NCBI RefSeq assembly: GCF_006542335.1
Contig: NZ_CP032485.1
Span: 1,250,501 to 1,314,500 of the forward strand
Reading direction: 5' to 3'
DNA from: Neokomagataea tanensis
GTDB lineage: Bacteria; Pseudomonadota; Alphaproteobacteria; Acetobacterales; Acetobacteraceae
Length of the DNA stretch: 64,000 bases
Shown: piece by piece, positions 8,629-17,708 of the stretch
Layout: each line of letters starts with the position of its first letter
Numbering within the stretch: the first letter of the stretch is position 1
Translations under genes and position numbers: made by a program
The notes under the pieces: model-generated
The model's input: only the letters and a program-made list of their open reading frames with translations
Database searches by the model: none
What the model was told of the DNA's origin: nothing

Positions 8629-8802
8629 GGTTTTAACAATCCGGTTGTATTGAGAATGGGTTCTTATTCAGCGCATACGGCAGAATAGTGACGGCGTTCC
8701 GAGAATTCAGGAACTGTGCCGAAAACGTTGAGCAATCTAGGAAAGTTCCATAGTGGGGGTATCAGGCAATGTTTCATCCACGGGGATGTGGGGCATCTTG
8801 CT

Positions 8803-8831
8803 TTGGATTGCAACGCTGTGGCCTGTATGAT
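8803..8831 (+). promoter_or_regulatory. Candidate housekeeping promoter of rpoZ
   Basis: TTGGAT, 17-base spacer, TATGAT, ending about 58 bases before the rpoZ start. The -10 matches the consensus at five of six bases, the -35 at three. It would drive rpoZ and perhaps spoT onward. Confidence 0.45.
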
Positions 8832-8889
8832 ATACACCCAATCTTCCAGAGTTGTATAATATTCATTTCGACCCGAAGGGGACAGCCTC

Positions 8890-9270
8890 ATGGCGCGCGT
8901 TACCGTAGAAGACTGCATCGAGAAGGTGCCTAACCGATTCGATTTGGTTTTGTTGGCCGCACAACGTGCGAGAGGTTTGTCGCGCGGTGAAGAGATGCAC
9001 GTAGATCGTGACAATGACAAAAACCCTGTTGTAGCCCTGCGCGAAATCGCAGAAGACAAGGTTGAACTGTCCGTCCTGCACGATCGCATTGTGCGCTCTC
9101 TCGCGCGTGCTCCAGACCCAGAGCCAGTTGATGAAGAAGTAATGGACATCATCCCGACAGACCAAAACATTTTTGGTTTGCAGGACGTATCCGCTGAGGA
9201 AGAGCATTCGCATATGTCATCTGACAATGCTGCTATTGAGGCAGAGCTTGGCGGCCGCGGGCGCTACTAA
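8890..9270 (+). CDS. rpoZ: RNA polymerase omega subunit
   Basis: Small RNA polymerase subunit of 126 residues. The family core is MARVTVEDC at the start, [14 protein letters not shown] near 17-30 and [11 protein letters not shown] near 47-57. Omega helps fold and assemble the beta' subunit and forms part of a ppGpp site in proteobacterial polymerase. AAGGGG precedes the ATG. The acidic C-terminal extension is longer than in enteric bacteria, as in other Alphaproteobacteria. The gene lies just ahead of spoT, linking polymerase and alarmone functions. Confidence 0.95.
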   Translation: MARVTVEDCIEKVPNRFDLVLLAAQRARGLSRGEEMHVDRDNDKNPVVALREIAEDKVELSVLHDRIVRSLARAPDPEPVDEEVMDIIPTDQNIFGLQDVSAEEEHSHMSSDNAAIEAELGGRGRY

Positions 9271-9310
9271 GTTTTTGCTGAGTAACATTATGCGTGAGGG
9301 GTGAGACGCA

Positions 9311-11638
9311 GTGGTTGACGCTCCTCCGCCTTCAGTAGCAAAAAAGTCAGAACGTCCGCCTCGGGAGGAAAAAACTCCCGGCGGAGCCCGTGGCGATTTC
9401 AAGCCATCTATCGACGAAGTCATTCGTCGGATTCAGGCTTATGACCCATCAGCCGACATCGCGCGCGTTGAAGCGGCCTATGATGTGGCTGCAGATGCCC
9501 ACGATGGACAGCGTCGTGATAATGGTGATGCGTACATCACTCACCCCATCGCAGTGGCGAGTATCCTTGCCGGTTTTCGGATGGACGTTACGTCCATCAT
9601 GGTTGGGCTGCTGCACGATACCGTTGAAGATACAGGCGTATCGTGTCGATTTCTGGAAGAAAAATTCGGAGAAGATGTAGCGTCGCTGGTCGACGGGGTC
9701 ACTAAGCTCACAAGGCTTGAGCTTCAATCCGACCGCACGAAACAAGCAGAAAATTTCCGTAAGCTGGTTTTGGCGATGTCACGTGACATCCGCGTGCTTA
9801 TCGTGAAGTTAGCTGACCGTCTGCATAATATGCGGACCCTGCATTACGTCCAAAGGCTTGATCGTCGTCAGCGTATCTCCCGTGAGACGATGGACATTTA
9901 TGCGCCACTCGCTGAGCGCATAGGTATGGACCGAGTCAAAACGGAACTACAAAACCTGTCTTTCGCCCAGTTAGAGCCGGAAGCAGATGCCACAATTCGC
10001 GCCCGATTGAACTTTTTGCGGGGCCAGGGCGCGGATGTTGTTGAGCACGTAAGGCGCGAGTTGATCGCACTGTGCCGCGAAGCAGGGATTGAGCAGGTTG
10101 AAGTTTCGGGGCGTGAAAAATCGCCACATTCGATTTGGTCAAAAATGCAGCGCCGCAACGTTGCCTTTGAGCAGCTTTCTGACATCATGGCGTTTCGTAT
10201 TATCGTACCAAGCCGTGATGCCTGTTACATGGCTTTGGGAGCTATTCACGGCGCTTTCCCCGTTATCAGCGGTCGCTTTAAAGATTATATTTCAACGCCT
10301 AAAGCTAACGGTTACCAAAGCCTTCATACGGGTGTGACACTACGGCACCCGCGCAACCAGAAAATTGAGGTGCAAATCCGTACGGCTGAGATGCATGACC
10401 TCGCCGAAAACGGCGTGGCATCTCACTGGGCTTACAAAGAAAACGCGACCCCAAGCGAGCGGGAAGCTGCAGCCCTGTCATCTGCGTTTGGCGCTCATAC
10501 GCGGAAGCTGCGGTGGGTTCAGGACCTGCTGGAAATTCTGGAAGACAGTCAGGCTCCGGATGAGTTTCTTGAGAATACCAAACTCGAACTTTATCAAGAT
10601 CAGGTTTTTTGTTTCACGCCTAAAGGGCAGTTGATTTCACTGCCGAGCGGCGCAACGCCAGTTGATTTTGCTTATGCTGTGCATAGCCAGGTTGGTGATC
10701 GCTGTGTCGGTGCGAAGGTCAATGGTCGCTTGATGCCGCTGAGGCATGAGCTGCAAAACGGTGATCAGGTTGAAATCATGACGGCGCGTGGCGGCACGCC
10801 ATCGCCGTCTTGGGAGCGTTTTGTTGTTACGGGTAAGGCGCGTGCTCGTATTCGCCGCTTTATTGCTGCGCAACAGCGCCAGATTAATCTTGATAATGGA
10901 CGCGCAAGCGTAGCGAAGGCCTTCCGTCAGGAAGGGGTCGATGGGTCCGAAAAGGTCCTTGAGAGCCTGCTTAAAGAACTGCGCTATGCTTCGGTTGAGG
11001 ATTTGTGCGTTGCGGTCGGCCAAGGACAGATTGGCCCCAAAGACGTTGTGAATGCAGCTTATCCGGAACTGCGTCAGTCTGCACGGGCACCACGTATGGT
11101 TCCCGGCCTTTCCCCGCGTTTCGGGCAAACACTGACCAGTCCGCAAAACGGGGTGCGTTCGCCGCAGGCGACGAGTGGCAATATTGTGACTGGTGTTGGT
11201 CGCGGCATAGCGGTCAGCTTTGCGGGATGTTGCCGCCCGCTGCCGGGTGACCAGATTGTTGGTATTATCGCCCAAAGCAAAGGCATTTCGATCCACCGTA
11301 AAAGCTGCCGAAACCTCTCAAGCTACGTGGATACGCCAGAGCGTTTTCTGGACGTAGACTGGGATTACGATGCGCTTGGCAGCCGCAAGGATATGGCGCC
11401 GCATACGGCACGCTTGTCTGTGGTTGCGACGAACGAACCTACAATATTAGCAACTTTGACAAACGTTGCAGCCAAGCACGCTGGCAGCGTTGTGAACCTA
11501 CGGATTGTAAATCGTCAGCTCGATTTCATGGAGGTTCTTGTCGATTTGGAAGTGCGCGATTTGCGGCATTTGTCGTCTCTGATTGCGGCCTTCCGCACGG
11601 CTGTTGGCGTAATGCAGGTCGAGCGGGCAAAGGCATAA
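9311..11638 (+). CDS. spoT: Bifunctional (p)ppGpp synthetase/hydrolase (RSH)
   Basis: Long RelA/SpoT homologue of 775 residues. The hydrolase half is intact: His78 in THPI, the HD pair 102-103 in HDTVEDT, and LADRLHN near 168. The synthetase half has RFKD near 322-325; RXKD is the mark of bifunctional enzymes, against EXDD in synthetase-only RelA. TGS (about 430-490) and C-terminal ACT domains follow. The enzyme makes and destroys the stringent-response alarmone, in most Alphaproteobacteria as the only long RSH. The start is GTG. An N-terminal basic, proline-rich stretch of about 35 residues precedes the HD domain. Confidence 0.96.
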   Translation: MVDAPPPSVAKKSERPPREEKTPGGARGDFKPSIDEVIRRIQAYDPSADIARVEAAYDVAADAHDGQRRDNGDAYITHPIAVASILAGFRMDVTSIMVGLLHDTVEDTGVSCRFLEEKFGEDVASLVDGVTKLTRLELQSDRTKQAENFRKLVLAMSRDIRVLIVKLADRLHNMRTLHYVQRLDRRQRISRETMDIYAPLAERIGMDRVKTELQNLSFAQLEPEADATIRARLNFLRGQGADVVEHVRRELIALCREAGIEQVEVSGREKSPHSIWSKMQRRNVAFEQLSDIMAFRIIVPSRDACYMALGAIHGAFPVISGRFKDYISTPKANGYQSLHTGVTLRHPRNQKIEVQIRTAEMHDLAENGVASHWAYKENATPSEREAAALSSAFGAHTRKLRWVQDLLEILEDSQAPDEFLENTKLELYQDQVFCFTPKGQLISLPSGATPVDFAYAVHSQVGDRCVGAKVNGRLMPLRHELQNGDQVEIMTARGGTPSPSWERFVVTGKARARIRRFIAAQQRQINLDNGRASVAKAFRQEGVDGSEKVLESLLKELRYASVEDLCVAVGQGQIGPKDVVNAAYPELRQSARAPRMVPGLSPRFGQTLTSPQNGVRSPQATSGNIVTGVGRGIAVSFAGCCRPLPGDQIVGIIAQSKGISIHRKSCRNLSSYVDTPERFLDVDWDYDALGSRKDMAPHTARLSVVATNEPTILATLTNVAAKHAGSVVNLRIVNRQLDFMEVLVDLEVRDLRHLSSLIAAFRTAVGVMQVERAKA

Positions 11639-11650
11639 GGCGCCATAGTT

Positions 11651-12055
11651 GTGATTTTGGGTATAGGCACAGATCTGTGCATGATTGAGCGGATCGAAAC
11701 GGCCATAAACCGTTTCGGTGACCGGTTTCTTCAACGGGTTTTTACTGAGGCGGAACGAGCGCACGCTAACCGCTTGAGTGGAGCAGCCCGTATGGGCAGC
11801 TACGCAAAACGCTGGGCTGCAAAAGAGGCTTGTGTTAAGGCCCTCGGGACGGGTTTTGCTCAGGGTGTGAGCTTTCAGGACATTGGTGTGATCAATGGTC
11901 CCGCAGGTGCGCCGGAGTTGGTGCTGACCGGTGGGGCAAAGAGCGCTTTGCAGCGTTTGGTGCCGCAGGGGCAGCAGGCGCAGCTATTCGTAAGTTTGAG
12001 TGACGATGCGCCATTTGCTTTGGCTCAGGTACTTATCCAGACATTGCCCTATTGA
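11651..12055 (+). CDS. acpS: Holo-ACP synthase
   Basis: Phosphopantetheinyl transferase of 134 residues that loads the CoA-derived arm onto acyl carrier protein, needed for fatty acid synthesis. The magnesium-binding motif GIGTDLCMIERI starts near residue 4, and the KRWAAKEACVKALGTG motif lies near 53-68. The GTG start is 12 bases after spoT. In many Alphaproteobacteria pdxJ lies between spoT and acpS; it is absent here. Confidence 0.95.
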   Translation: MILGIGTDLCMIERIETAINRFGDRFLQRVFTEAERAHANRLSGAARMGSYAKRWAAKEACVKALGTGFAQGVSFQDIGVINGPAGAPELVLTGGAKSALQRLVPQGQQAQLFVSLSDDAPFALAQVLIQTLPY

Positions 12056-12132
12056 TGCCCTTATGTGAGAGCATTGGCCTAAAAGGGCAAGCTGAGCTAT
12101 GAGCATACAGAACGATACAGAAGGAAGCGCCG

Positions 12133-12945
12133 GTGTTAGGGACGCAGAAAACAGCTGAACAATCCGGCAGAGCGCCGAGCAAGCCGCAAGAGCAAGAAAG
12201 CTTGGGCGAGACCTTGCGTTGGTTTGCATGCATGCTGGTGTCGATCATGCTGCTCCGAACATTGATCATTGCGCCATACGAAGTGCCCTCTGGCTCAATG
12301 ATACCGACGCTTCAAGTTGGGGATTTTGTACTGGCGACGAAGTTTAGCTATGGCTATTCTCGCTTTTCACTGCCTTTCAGTCCCAATTTATTTGGTGGGC
12401 GTATATGGGGCTCGGAGCCGCATCGAGGGGATATCGCTGTCTTTCGCTACACCCACGACACTTCCATCGACTATGTAAAACGTATTGTTGGTTTGCCTGG
12501 TGACCACATCCAAATGACGGATGGGAAATTATACCTTAACGGTATTGAGGTCCCCCGAACGGATATGGGGCATTACGAGGTAATTGATGAAAATGGTCGT
12601 CTGCTGAGCGGTGAACGCTACCGTGAAGACCTTCCGGGCAGTGGGGGGCGTTCTACGGTTTCGCATGAAATCCTGAAGCTCGACGATGAAGGATTTGCCA
12701 ATAATACGCCGGAATATGTCGTGCCTGAGGGTTATTTCTTTGCCATGGGTGATGACCGAGACGATAGTGCGGATAGTCGCTTTCAAGGTGATGGACCAGA
12801 TGATCTGGGGTTTGTGCCAATGCAAAATTTGGTTGGGCGCACCCCCATTGTTGCTTTTTCAATCGACTTGAAACACCCGTGGTGGCAAGTCTGGTACTGG
12901 CCGGTGGAAATCCGCTGGGGCCGTATTCTGCATCTGTTGCACTAA
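12133..12945 (+). CDS. lepB: Signal peptidase I
   Basis: Inner-membrane serine/lysine protease that removes signal peptides from exported proteins. One transmembrane segment lies near 30-46, the nucleophile Ser55 is in SGSMIPT, the general base Lys116 in YVKRIVGLPGD, and box E (GDDRDDSADSR) near 207. The 270 residues are normal for the alphaproteobacterial form. The GTG start has AAGGA just upstream. A 19-codon ATG frame beginning at 12099 overlaps this leader in another frame and looks like chance. The stop overlaps the rnc start. Confidence 0.94.
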   Translation: MLGTQKTAEQSGRAPSKPQEQESLGETLRWFACMLVSIMLLRTLIIAPYEVPSGSMIPTLQVGDFVLATKFSYGYSRFSLPFSPNLFGGRIWGSEPHRGDIAVFRYTHDTSIDYVKRIVGLPGDHIQMTDGKLYLNGIEVPRTDMGHYEVIDENGRLLSGERYREDLPGSGGRSTVSHEILKLDDEGFANNTPEYVVPEGYFFAMGDDRDDSADSRFQGDGPDDLGFVPMQNLVGRTPIVAFSIDLKHPWWQVWYWPVEIRWGRILHLLH

Positions 12946-13679
12946 TGATGTTATCTCTTGACCAAGCCCTTGAGGCAATGGAAGCGGCGCTGGGGCATCG
13001 CTTCAAAGAGCAGGGCTATCTTGTTGAAGCATTGACCCATCGATCTGCGGTCAGTGGGCGTGAGGCGCGGCGCGGACGTCGTGCTCCGCGCAGCAAAGGG
13101 GCAGGCTCGAACGAGCGTCTGGAATTTATTGGTGACCGCGTTTTGGGCCTCCTCATGGCGGAGTGGCTTTTTGAGCGCTATCCGGATGAGCAGGAAGGGG
13201 CATTAGGGCCACGCCACGCGCATCTTGTGTCACGGCCAGTTCTGGCGGATATCGCGGACCAAGTGGGTCTGTCCGAGGCGTTGCGTATTTCTCCTCATGA
13301 GGAAGAAGCGGGTATACGGCGTTTGTCGAGCATTCGTGCGGATGCAATGGAAGCTCTTTTGGGTGCTCTGTATTTGGATGCGGGGCTGGGGCCAGCGCGA
13401 CGGGTTGTGCGGGAGCAGTGGGCTGAGCGGATCGAAAGTGATGCACGTCCGCATAAAGAACCAAAAACGCGTTTGCAGGAATATTTGCTGGCGCGTGCTT
13501 TACCATTGCCAGTGTATGATATTCTTGCTGCTGAAGGTCCGTCGCATGCACCTATTTTTCGGGTTTCGGTCACAGCGTGTGGTAAAACCGGCATAGGGGA
13601 AGCAGGCTCGAAGCGCCAAGCTGAGAGTATGGCGGCAAGTGATTTATTAGCCCGTTTAGGGCAAAACAAGACATCCTAA
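12945..13679 (+). CDS. rnc: Ribonuclease III
   Basis: Double-strand-specific endoribonuclease that processes rRNA precursors and regulatory duplexes. The catalytic signature NERLEFIGDRVLG starts near residue 56 and a dsRNA-binding domain occupies about 170-240. The start is the ATG at 12945, overlapping the lepB stop as TAATG; an in-frame codon at 12879 would intrude into lepB and is rejected. Between the first catalytic helix and the signature motif there is a basic insert (about residues 38-54) rich in Arg and Gly, which enteric enzymes lack. Confidence 0.94.
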   Translation: MMLSLDQALEAMEAALGHRFKEQGYLVEALTHRSAVSGREARRGRRAPRSKGAGSNERLEFIGDRVLGLLMAEWLFERYPDEQEGALGPRHAHLVSRPVLADIADQVGLSEALRISPHEEEAGIRRLSSIRADAMEALLGALYLDAGLGPARRVVREQWAERIESDARPHKEPKTRLQEYLLARALPLPVYDILAAEGPSHAPIFRVSVTACGKTGIGEAGSKRQAESMAASDLLARLGQNKTS

Positions 13680-13696
13680 GGATGAAGGAACAGTTT

Positions 13697-14584
13697 ATGA
13701 CGACGCGCTGCGGTTTTGTGGCACTTGTTGGGGCGCCGAATGCGGGGAAATCAACCCTGTTGAACCGCATTGCTGGTGCTAAATTGTCTATTGTTAGCCC
13801 TAAGGCTCAAACGACCCGTTTCAGGACTCTTGGCATTGTCATGCACGAGGGCGCTCAGGTCATTTTGGTTGACCTTCCGGGTATTTTCAAGCCGCGCCGC
13901 CGTTTGGACCGCGCGATGGTGAATGCCGCTTGGTCTGGCTCACAAGATGCGGACATGACCTTGCTGCTGGTCGATGCCAAAAGCGGTTTGCGCGACGATG
14001 TACGCGAGATTATTGCGAAATTGGCAGAAGCGAAGAGCAAGGTCTGGCTTGTTCTGAACAAAATCGATCTGATGTCGCCTGACGCGCTGTTGCCTTTAAC
14101 AAAAGAAATCAGTGGGCTCATTGCAGTTGAACATGTGTTCATGCTGAGTGCGCGAAAAGGCAATGGTGTCGACGACCTTATGGACCGTCTGTCCCAAGTG
14201 CTTCCCGAGGGTCCATATCTTTACCCAGAAGATGATTTGACGGACCTGCCTGACCGTTTGCTGGCAGCGGAGTTGGTACGTGAGCAAATTTTCATGCAAA
14301 CGCATGAGGAAATCCCTTACCAAGCAACGGTAGAGACTGAGAGCTTCAAAGACCGCCCCGACGGTTCGGTGCGTATTGAAGTTACGATCTATGTTTCTCG
14401 TCCCGGCCATAAGGCAATTTTGATTGGTGAAGGCGGAAACAAGATCAAGTCTATTGGTGCGCGCGCGCGACTTGAATTGCAGGACTTGCTGGAGCGTCAG
14501 TGCCACTTGTTCCTCAATGTCAAAGAGCGTGCTGGTTGGGATGAAGAGAAAGCTCGTTTGCGGGCTATCGGCCTGGAAGACTGA
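13697..14584 (+). CDS. era: GTPase Era
   Basis: Ribosome-assembly GTPase of 295 residues that binds 16S rRNA near its 3' end. The G1 loop GAPNAGKST is at 12-20, G3 in VDLPGI, G4 in NKIDL, and the C-terminal KH domain contains IGEGGNKIKSIG. I choose the ATG at 13697 because AAGGA lies 7 bases before it; another ATG five codons upstream (13682) is possible. It sits directly after rnc, the usual pairing of two 16S maturation factors. Confidence 0.94.
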   Translation: MTTRCGFVALVGAPNAGKSTLLNRIAGAKLSIVSPKAQTTRFRTLGIVMHEGAQVILVDLPGIFKPRRRLDRAMVNAAWSGSQDADMTLLLVDAKSGLRDDVREIIAKLAEAKSKVWLVLNKIDLMSPDALLPLTKEISGLIAVEHVFMLSARKGNGVDDLMDRLSQVLPEGPYLYPEDDLTDLPDRLLAAELVREQIFMQTHEEIPYQATVETESFKDRPDGSVRIEVTIYVSRPGHKAILIGEGGNKIKSIGARARLELQDLLERQCHLFLNVKERAGWDEEKARLRAIGLED

Positions 14585-14700
14585 GCGCTTTAAGCATTTT
14601 CTAAGCCGATGGGGGCGAAAGTGTGGGACATTGCTTGTTCCATGCGCTTCGCGTCTGTATGAGAAACAAAAATGCACGATTAGCCTGTGAGGAACCCGCC

Positions 14701-15438
14701 ATGAGCGATGAGACAAAGAAGAGCCCCGAGTACAAACGTGTTCTTCTCAAGGTGTCGGGTGAGGCCCTGATGGGTAATGGCCCTTCTGGCGTTGACCCAG
14801 AAATGGTGGACATGGTGGCTGCGGATATCGCGGCTGTTGCGGCCACCGGGGTGCAGGTTTGTCTCGTTGTCGGTGGTGGGAATATCTTCCGTGGTTTGGC
14901 TGCGGCTGCCAAGGGTATGGATCGCGCACAAGGCGATTATGCTGGCATGCTGGCAACGGTTATTAACGCTTTGATGCTTCAAAATGCTCTTGAGCGTAAC
15001 GGGGTTGAAACCCGCGTAATGACAGCTATTCAAATGGCGTCAATTGCGGAGCCTTACATCCGTCGTCGCGCTGTGCGCCACATGGAAAAAGGTCGCGTCG
15101 TGATTTTTGCCGCAGGTACGGGCAACCCGTTCTTTACGACAGATACGGCTGCCGCACTTCGTGCCAATGAAATGGAATGCGATGCCCTGCTTAAGGGTAC
15201 GCAGGTCGATGGTGTGTACTCTGCCGATCCACGCCGCAACCCGGATGCTGAACGCTACGCGCAGCTCACATATATGGATGTCCTGTCGCGTGACCTAAAT
15301 GTGATGGACGCTGCTGCTATTAGTTTGGCGCGTGAAAACCATCTGCCCATTATCGTCTTCAACATGCACGCCCCTGGCGCGTTTGGTGCGGTAATGCGTG
15401 GCGAAGGGCGCTTCACGCGTATTATCGAGGCGGGTTGA
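14701..15438 (+). CDS. pyrH: UMP kinase
   Basis: Hexameric bacterial UMP kinase of 245 residues, making UDP for pyrimidine nucleotide and envelope-sugar synthesis. Family signatures are [13 protein letters not shown] near the N-terminus, [10 protein letters not shown] near 57, and the Asp/Thr nucleotide site [13 protein letters not shown] near 139. The ATG at 14701 is preceded by GAGGAA; the open frame continues 26 codons upstream without support. It is followed by frr, the common alphaproteobacterial order although tsf and rpsB are not in the window. Confidence 0.94.
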   Translation: MSDETKKSPEYKRVLLKVSGEALMGNGPSGVDPEMVDMVAADIAAVAATGVQVCLVVGGGNIFRGLAAAAKGMDRAQGDYAGMLATVINALMLQNALERNGVETRVMTAIQMASIAEPYIRRRAVRHMEKGRVVIFAAGTGNPFFTTDTAAALRANEMECDALLKGTQVDGVYSADPRRNPDAERYAQLTYMDVLSRDLNVMDAAAISLARENHLPIIVFNMHAPGAFGAVMRGEGRFTRIIEAG

Positions 15439-15513
15439 TCTCGTTTTTGACGTATCTGCCTTATCCTCTATGTTTCGTGAGTAAGAAACCTGTAACTTTG
15501 AAAGGAACCGCGC

Positions 15514-16080
15514 ATGTCTGCTGATCTGAACGGCCTTCTGGAAGATCTGACCCGTCGTATGGACGGGGCAATGGAAAGCCTACGCCGTGACCTGTCTGGT
15601 CTGCGCTCGGGCCGTGCCAGCCCTAACCTGCTGGAGCCAGTACGCGTTGAAGCCTATGGCTCTGAAGTGCCGCTCTCTCAGGTTGGCTCCATCGCGGTGC
15701 CGGAAGCTCGTATGCTGACGGTTTCTGTGTGGGACCGTTCGGTTGTAGGTGCTGTTGAGCGCGCTATTCGTGATGCGGGCCTCGGCCTGAACCCTGCTGC
15801 CGATGGCCAGACGATTCGCGTACCCATCCCGATGCTGACAGAAGAGCGCCGTAATGAGTTGGCGCGTGCGGCAGGGCGTTATGCTGAAAACGGCAAAATC
15901 GCCATTCGTAACGTACGCCGTGACGGTATGGATCAGGCTAAAACGCTCGAGAAGAAAAGCGAAATCAGCCAAGACGATCAAAAGACATGGAACGATGCGA
16001 TCCAAAAGCTGACGGATCAGTACATCAAAAAAGTAGACGATATGCTCGCGGACAAAGAACGCGAAATTAAGCAGGTCTGA
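15514..16080 (+). CDS. frr: Ribosome recycling factor
   Basis: Protein of 188 residues that, with EF-G, splits the post-termination ribosome. The family core [20 protein letters not shown] lies near 30-49, with the [11 protein letters not shown] motif near 109 and the [12 protein letters not shown] motif near 132. AAAGGAA precedes the ATG. Start of a run of same-strand genes to lpxI. Confidence 0.95.
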   Translation: MSADLNGLLEDLTRRMDGAMESLRRDLSGLRSGRASPNLLEPVRVEAYGSEVPLSQVGSIAVPEARMLTVSVWDRSVVGAVERAIRDAGLGLNPAADGQTIRVPIPMLTEERRNELARAAGRYAENGKIAIRNVRRDGMDQAKTLEKKSEISQDDQKTWNDAIQKLTDQYIKKVDDMLADKEREIKQV

Positions 16081-16088
16081 TACCTCTC

Positions 16089-16856
16089 TTGTCTGCTGGT
16101 TCTACCCCGTTTTTTCAAGACTGCCGCATCGCCCTTGATGCAGACGGTACAGTCACGCCGCCCCAGCACGTTGCTGTCATTATGGATGGTAACGGGCGGT
16201 GGGCCCAAGCGCGTGGGCTGCCTGTAGTCGCGGGGCATAGAAAAGGCGCAGAAGCTGTACAGAGAAGTGTGAAGCTCGCTATCCGAGAGGGTGTGCGTTA
16301 CCTTACACTGTACGCGTTTTCTTCAGAAAACTGGCGTCGGTCCGCATCTGAGATCGGGGATCTGACGTCGCTTCTGCGCTTCTATCTAAGGCATAAACTG
16401 GACGAACTGGACCAGCAAGGCGTGAGGCTGCGCGTTATAGGGGAACCAGAGCGGTTCGAGGGAGCGCTTTATGAAGAACTCCGTCGGGCAGAGCAGCGCA
16501 CTTCCGACAATACGCGCCTCACTCTGACGTTGGCATTATCCTATGGTGGTCGTGCGGATATTGCGCGTGCTGCCCGTCATCTGGCAAAGCTCGTGGCTGA
16601 AGGCGTCCTTAAAGCGGATGATGTGGACGAGGAATGTTTTGAGCGTAGCCTTCAGACAGGTGATATGCCACCACCCGATATATTGATCCGTACAAGTGGC
16701 GAAAGGCGGCTTTCCAATTTCCTACTGTGGGAAAGTGCCTACGCAGAGTTGGTCTTTCTGGACGTGCTGTGGCCTGATTTTGGGGAAAAAGACTTCCTAG
16801 AGGCCCTTAGCATTTACGCTGGAAGACAGCGGCGGTTTGGCGGGCGCCCTGTATGA
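16089..16856 (+). CDS. uppS: Undecaprenyl diphosphate synthase (cis-prenyltransferase)
   Basis: Makes the C55 lipid carrier used for peptidoglycan and polysaccharide assembly. The catalytic Asp33 lies in IMDGNGRWAQ, the YAFSSENWRR substrate motif near 77, and the C-terminal RTSGERRLSNFLLWESAYAE motif near 203. The predicted start is a TTG at 16089; no in-frame ATG precedes the catalytic motif. The stop overlaps the cdsA start by 4 bases (ATGA), showing coupling. Confidence 0.93.
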   Translation: MSAGSTPFFQDCRIALDADGTVTPPQHVAVIMDGNGRWAQARGLPVVAGHRKGAEAVQRSVKLAIREGVRYLTLYAFSSENWRRSASEIGDLTSLLRFYLRHKLDELDQQGVRLRVIGEPERFEGALYEELRRAEQRTSDNTRLTLTLALSYGGRADIARAARHLAKLVAEGVLKADDVDEECFERSLQTGDMPPPDILIRTSGERRLSNFLLWESAYAELVFLDVLWPDFGEKDFLEALSIYAGRQRRFGGRPV

Positions 16857-17683
16857 GCGGTAATTCGCGTTGGGGTGACCTCCGCTTGCGTTTGCTGTCA
16901 GCTGTAGTCATGGTCGCTGTTGGCGGGTTCTGTCTGTGGGCCGGCGGCACGAGTTATAAGCTTCTCATCCTTGCAACCATGTTTGGTCTGGTGTGGGAAG
17001 GAGAAGCGTTACTGAACCAGCCACAAACGAAGTGGCGTAACCTGCTCTTGCACGTTTGGCCAGTAGGTGTTGGGATCGTCGCCCTGACAGGTAATTGGCG
17101 GCAAGCTGTCATACTGGCGCTTGCGGGCACAATTTTTGGTCGTCCGGCGTGTTATCCTCTTTTGGTCTCAGCCATTGGTGGTTTGTCCCTGTTGTGGCTA
17201 CGGGCTTTACCGCATGGCTTGCAAAGCGTTTTGTTTGTTTTCGCAGTCGTCATTGCGAGTGACAGCTTTGCCTACCTCACGGGGCGCATCATTGGCGGTG
17301 CAAAACTGGCACCACGTATTTCGCCGGGTAAAACACGCTCAGGCGCCATTGGCGGTTTGTTCGGTGCGGCAGCGGCAGGGGCATTGGTTGCACACTTCTC
17401 TGGTATTGGTTTTGTGCTTGGTGGCCTCGTGTGGGGGGCTGTCCTTGGTTTCTGCGCACAAAGTGGTGATCTGCTAGAAAGCGCAGCCAAACGGCGTTTG
17501 GGTGTAAAAGATTCCGGAAATTTGATACCGGGCCACGGTGGGTTACTGGATCGGTTTGATGGCCTTTTGGCTGCGGCCCCTGTAGCTGCATGTGTTTCTT
17601 TAGCTGCGCCAAGTGGCGTATTTTGGTCTTTAGCTTTTACACATTGGTCAGGCTCAAGCGCGTTTACCGCGGGCCTTCAGTGA
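16853..17683 (+). CDS. cdsA: Phosphatidate cytidylyltransferase
   Basis: Integral membrane enzyme of 276 residues that makes CDP-diacylglycerol, the precursor of all phospholipids. Several hydrophobic helices are followed by the family signature near 210-237 (SAAKRRLGVKDSGN, then IPGHGGLLDRFD) with its metal-binding acidic residues. It is translationally coupled to uppS through ATGA. Confidence 0.93.
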   Translation: MSGNSRWGDLRLRLLSAVVMVAVGGFCLWAGGTSYKLLILATMFGLVWEGEALLNQPQTKWRNLLLHVWPVGVGIVALTGNWRQAVILALAGTIFGRPACYPLLVSAIGGLSLLWLRALPHGLQSVLFVFAVVIASDSFAYLTGRIIGGAKLAPRISPGKTRSGAIGGLFGAAAAGALVAHFSGIGFVLGGLVWGAVLGFCAQSGDLLESAAKRRLGVKDSGNLIPGHGGLLDRFDGLLAAAPVAACVSLAAPSGVFWSLAFTHWSGSSAFTAGLQ

Positions 17684-17708
17684 CCCTTTTGGAAAGGAGC
17701 GTTTTTTC

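Noticed and set aside
10637..11296. 219-codon minus-strand frame inside spoT
   Set aside because: Antisense to conserved TGS and later domains of spoT, no recognisable domain, no ribosome-binding site.
12099..12158. 19-codon ATG frame in the lepB leader
   Set aside because: Could be a leader peptide but has no codon pattern of an attenuator and no paired hairpins; probably chance.
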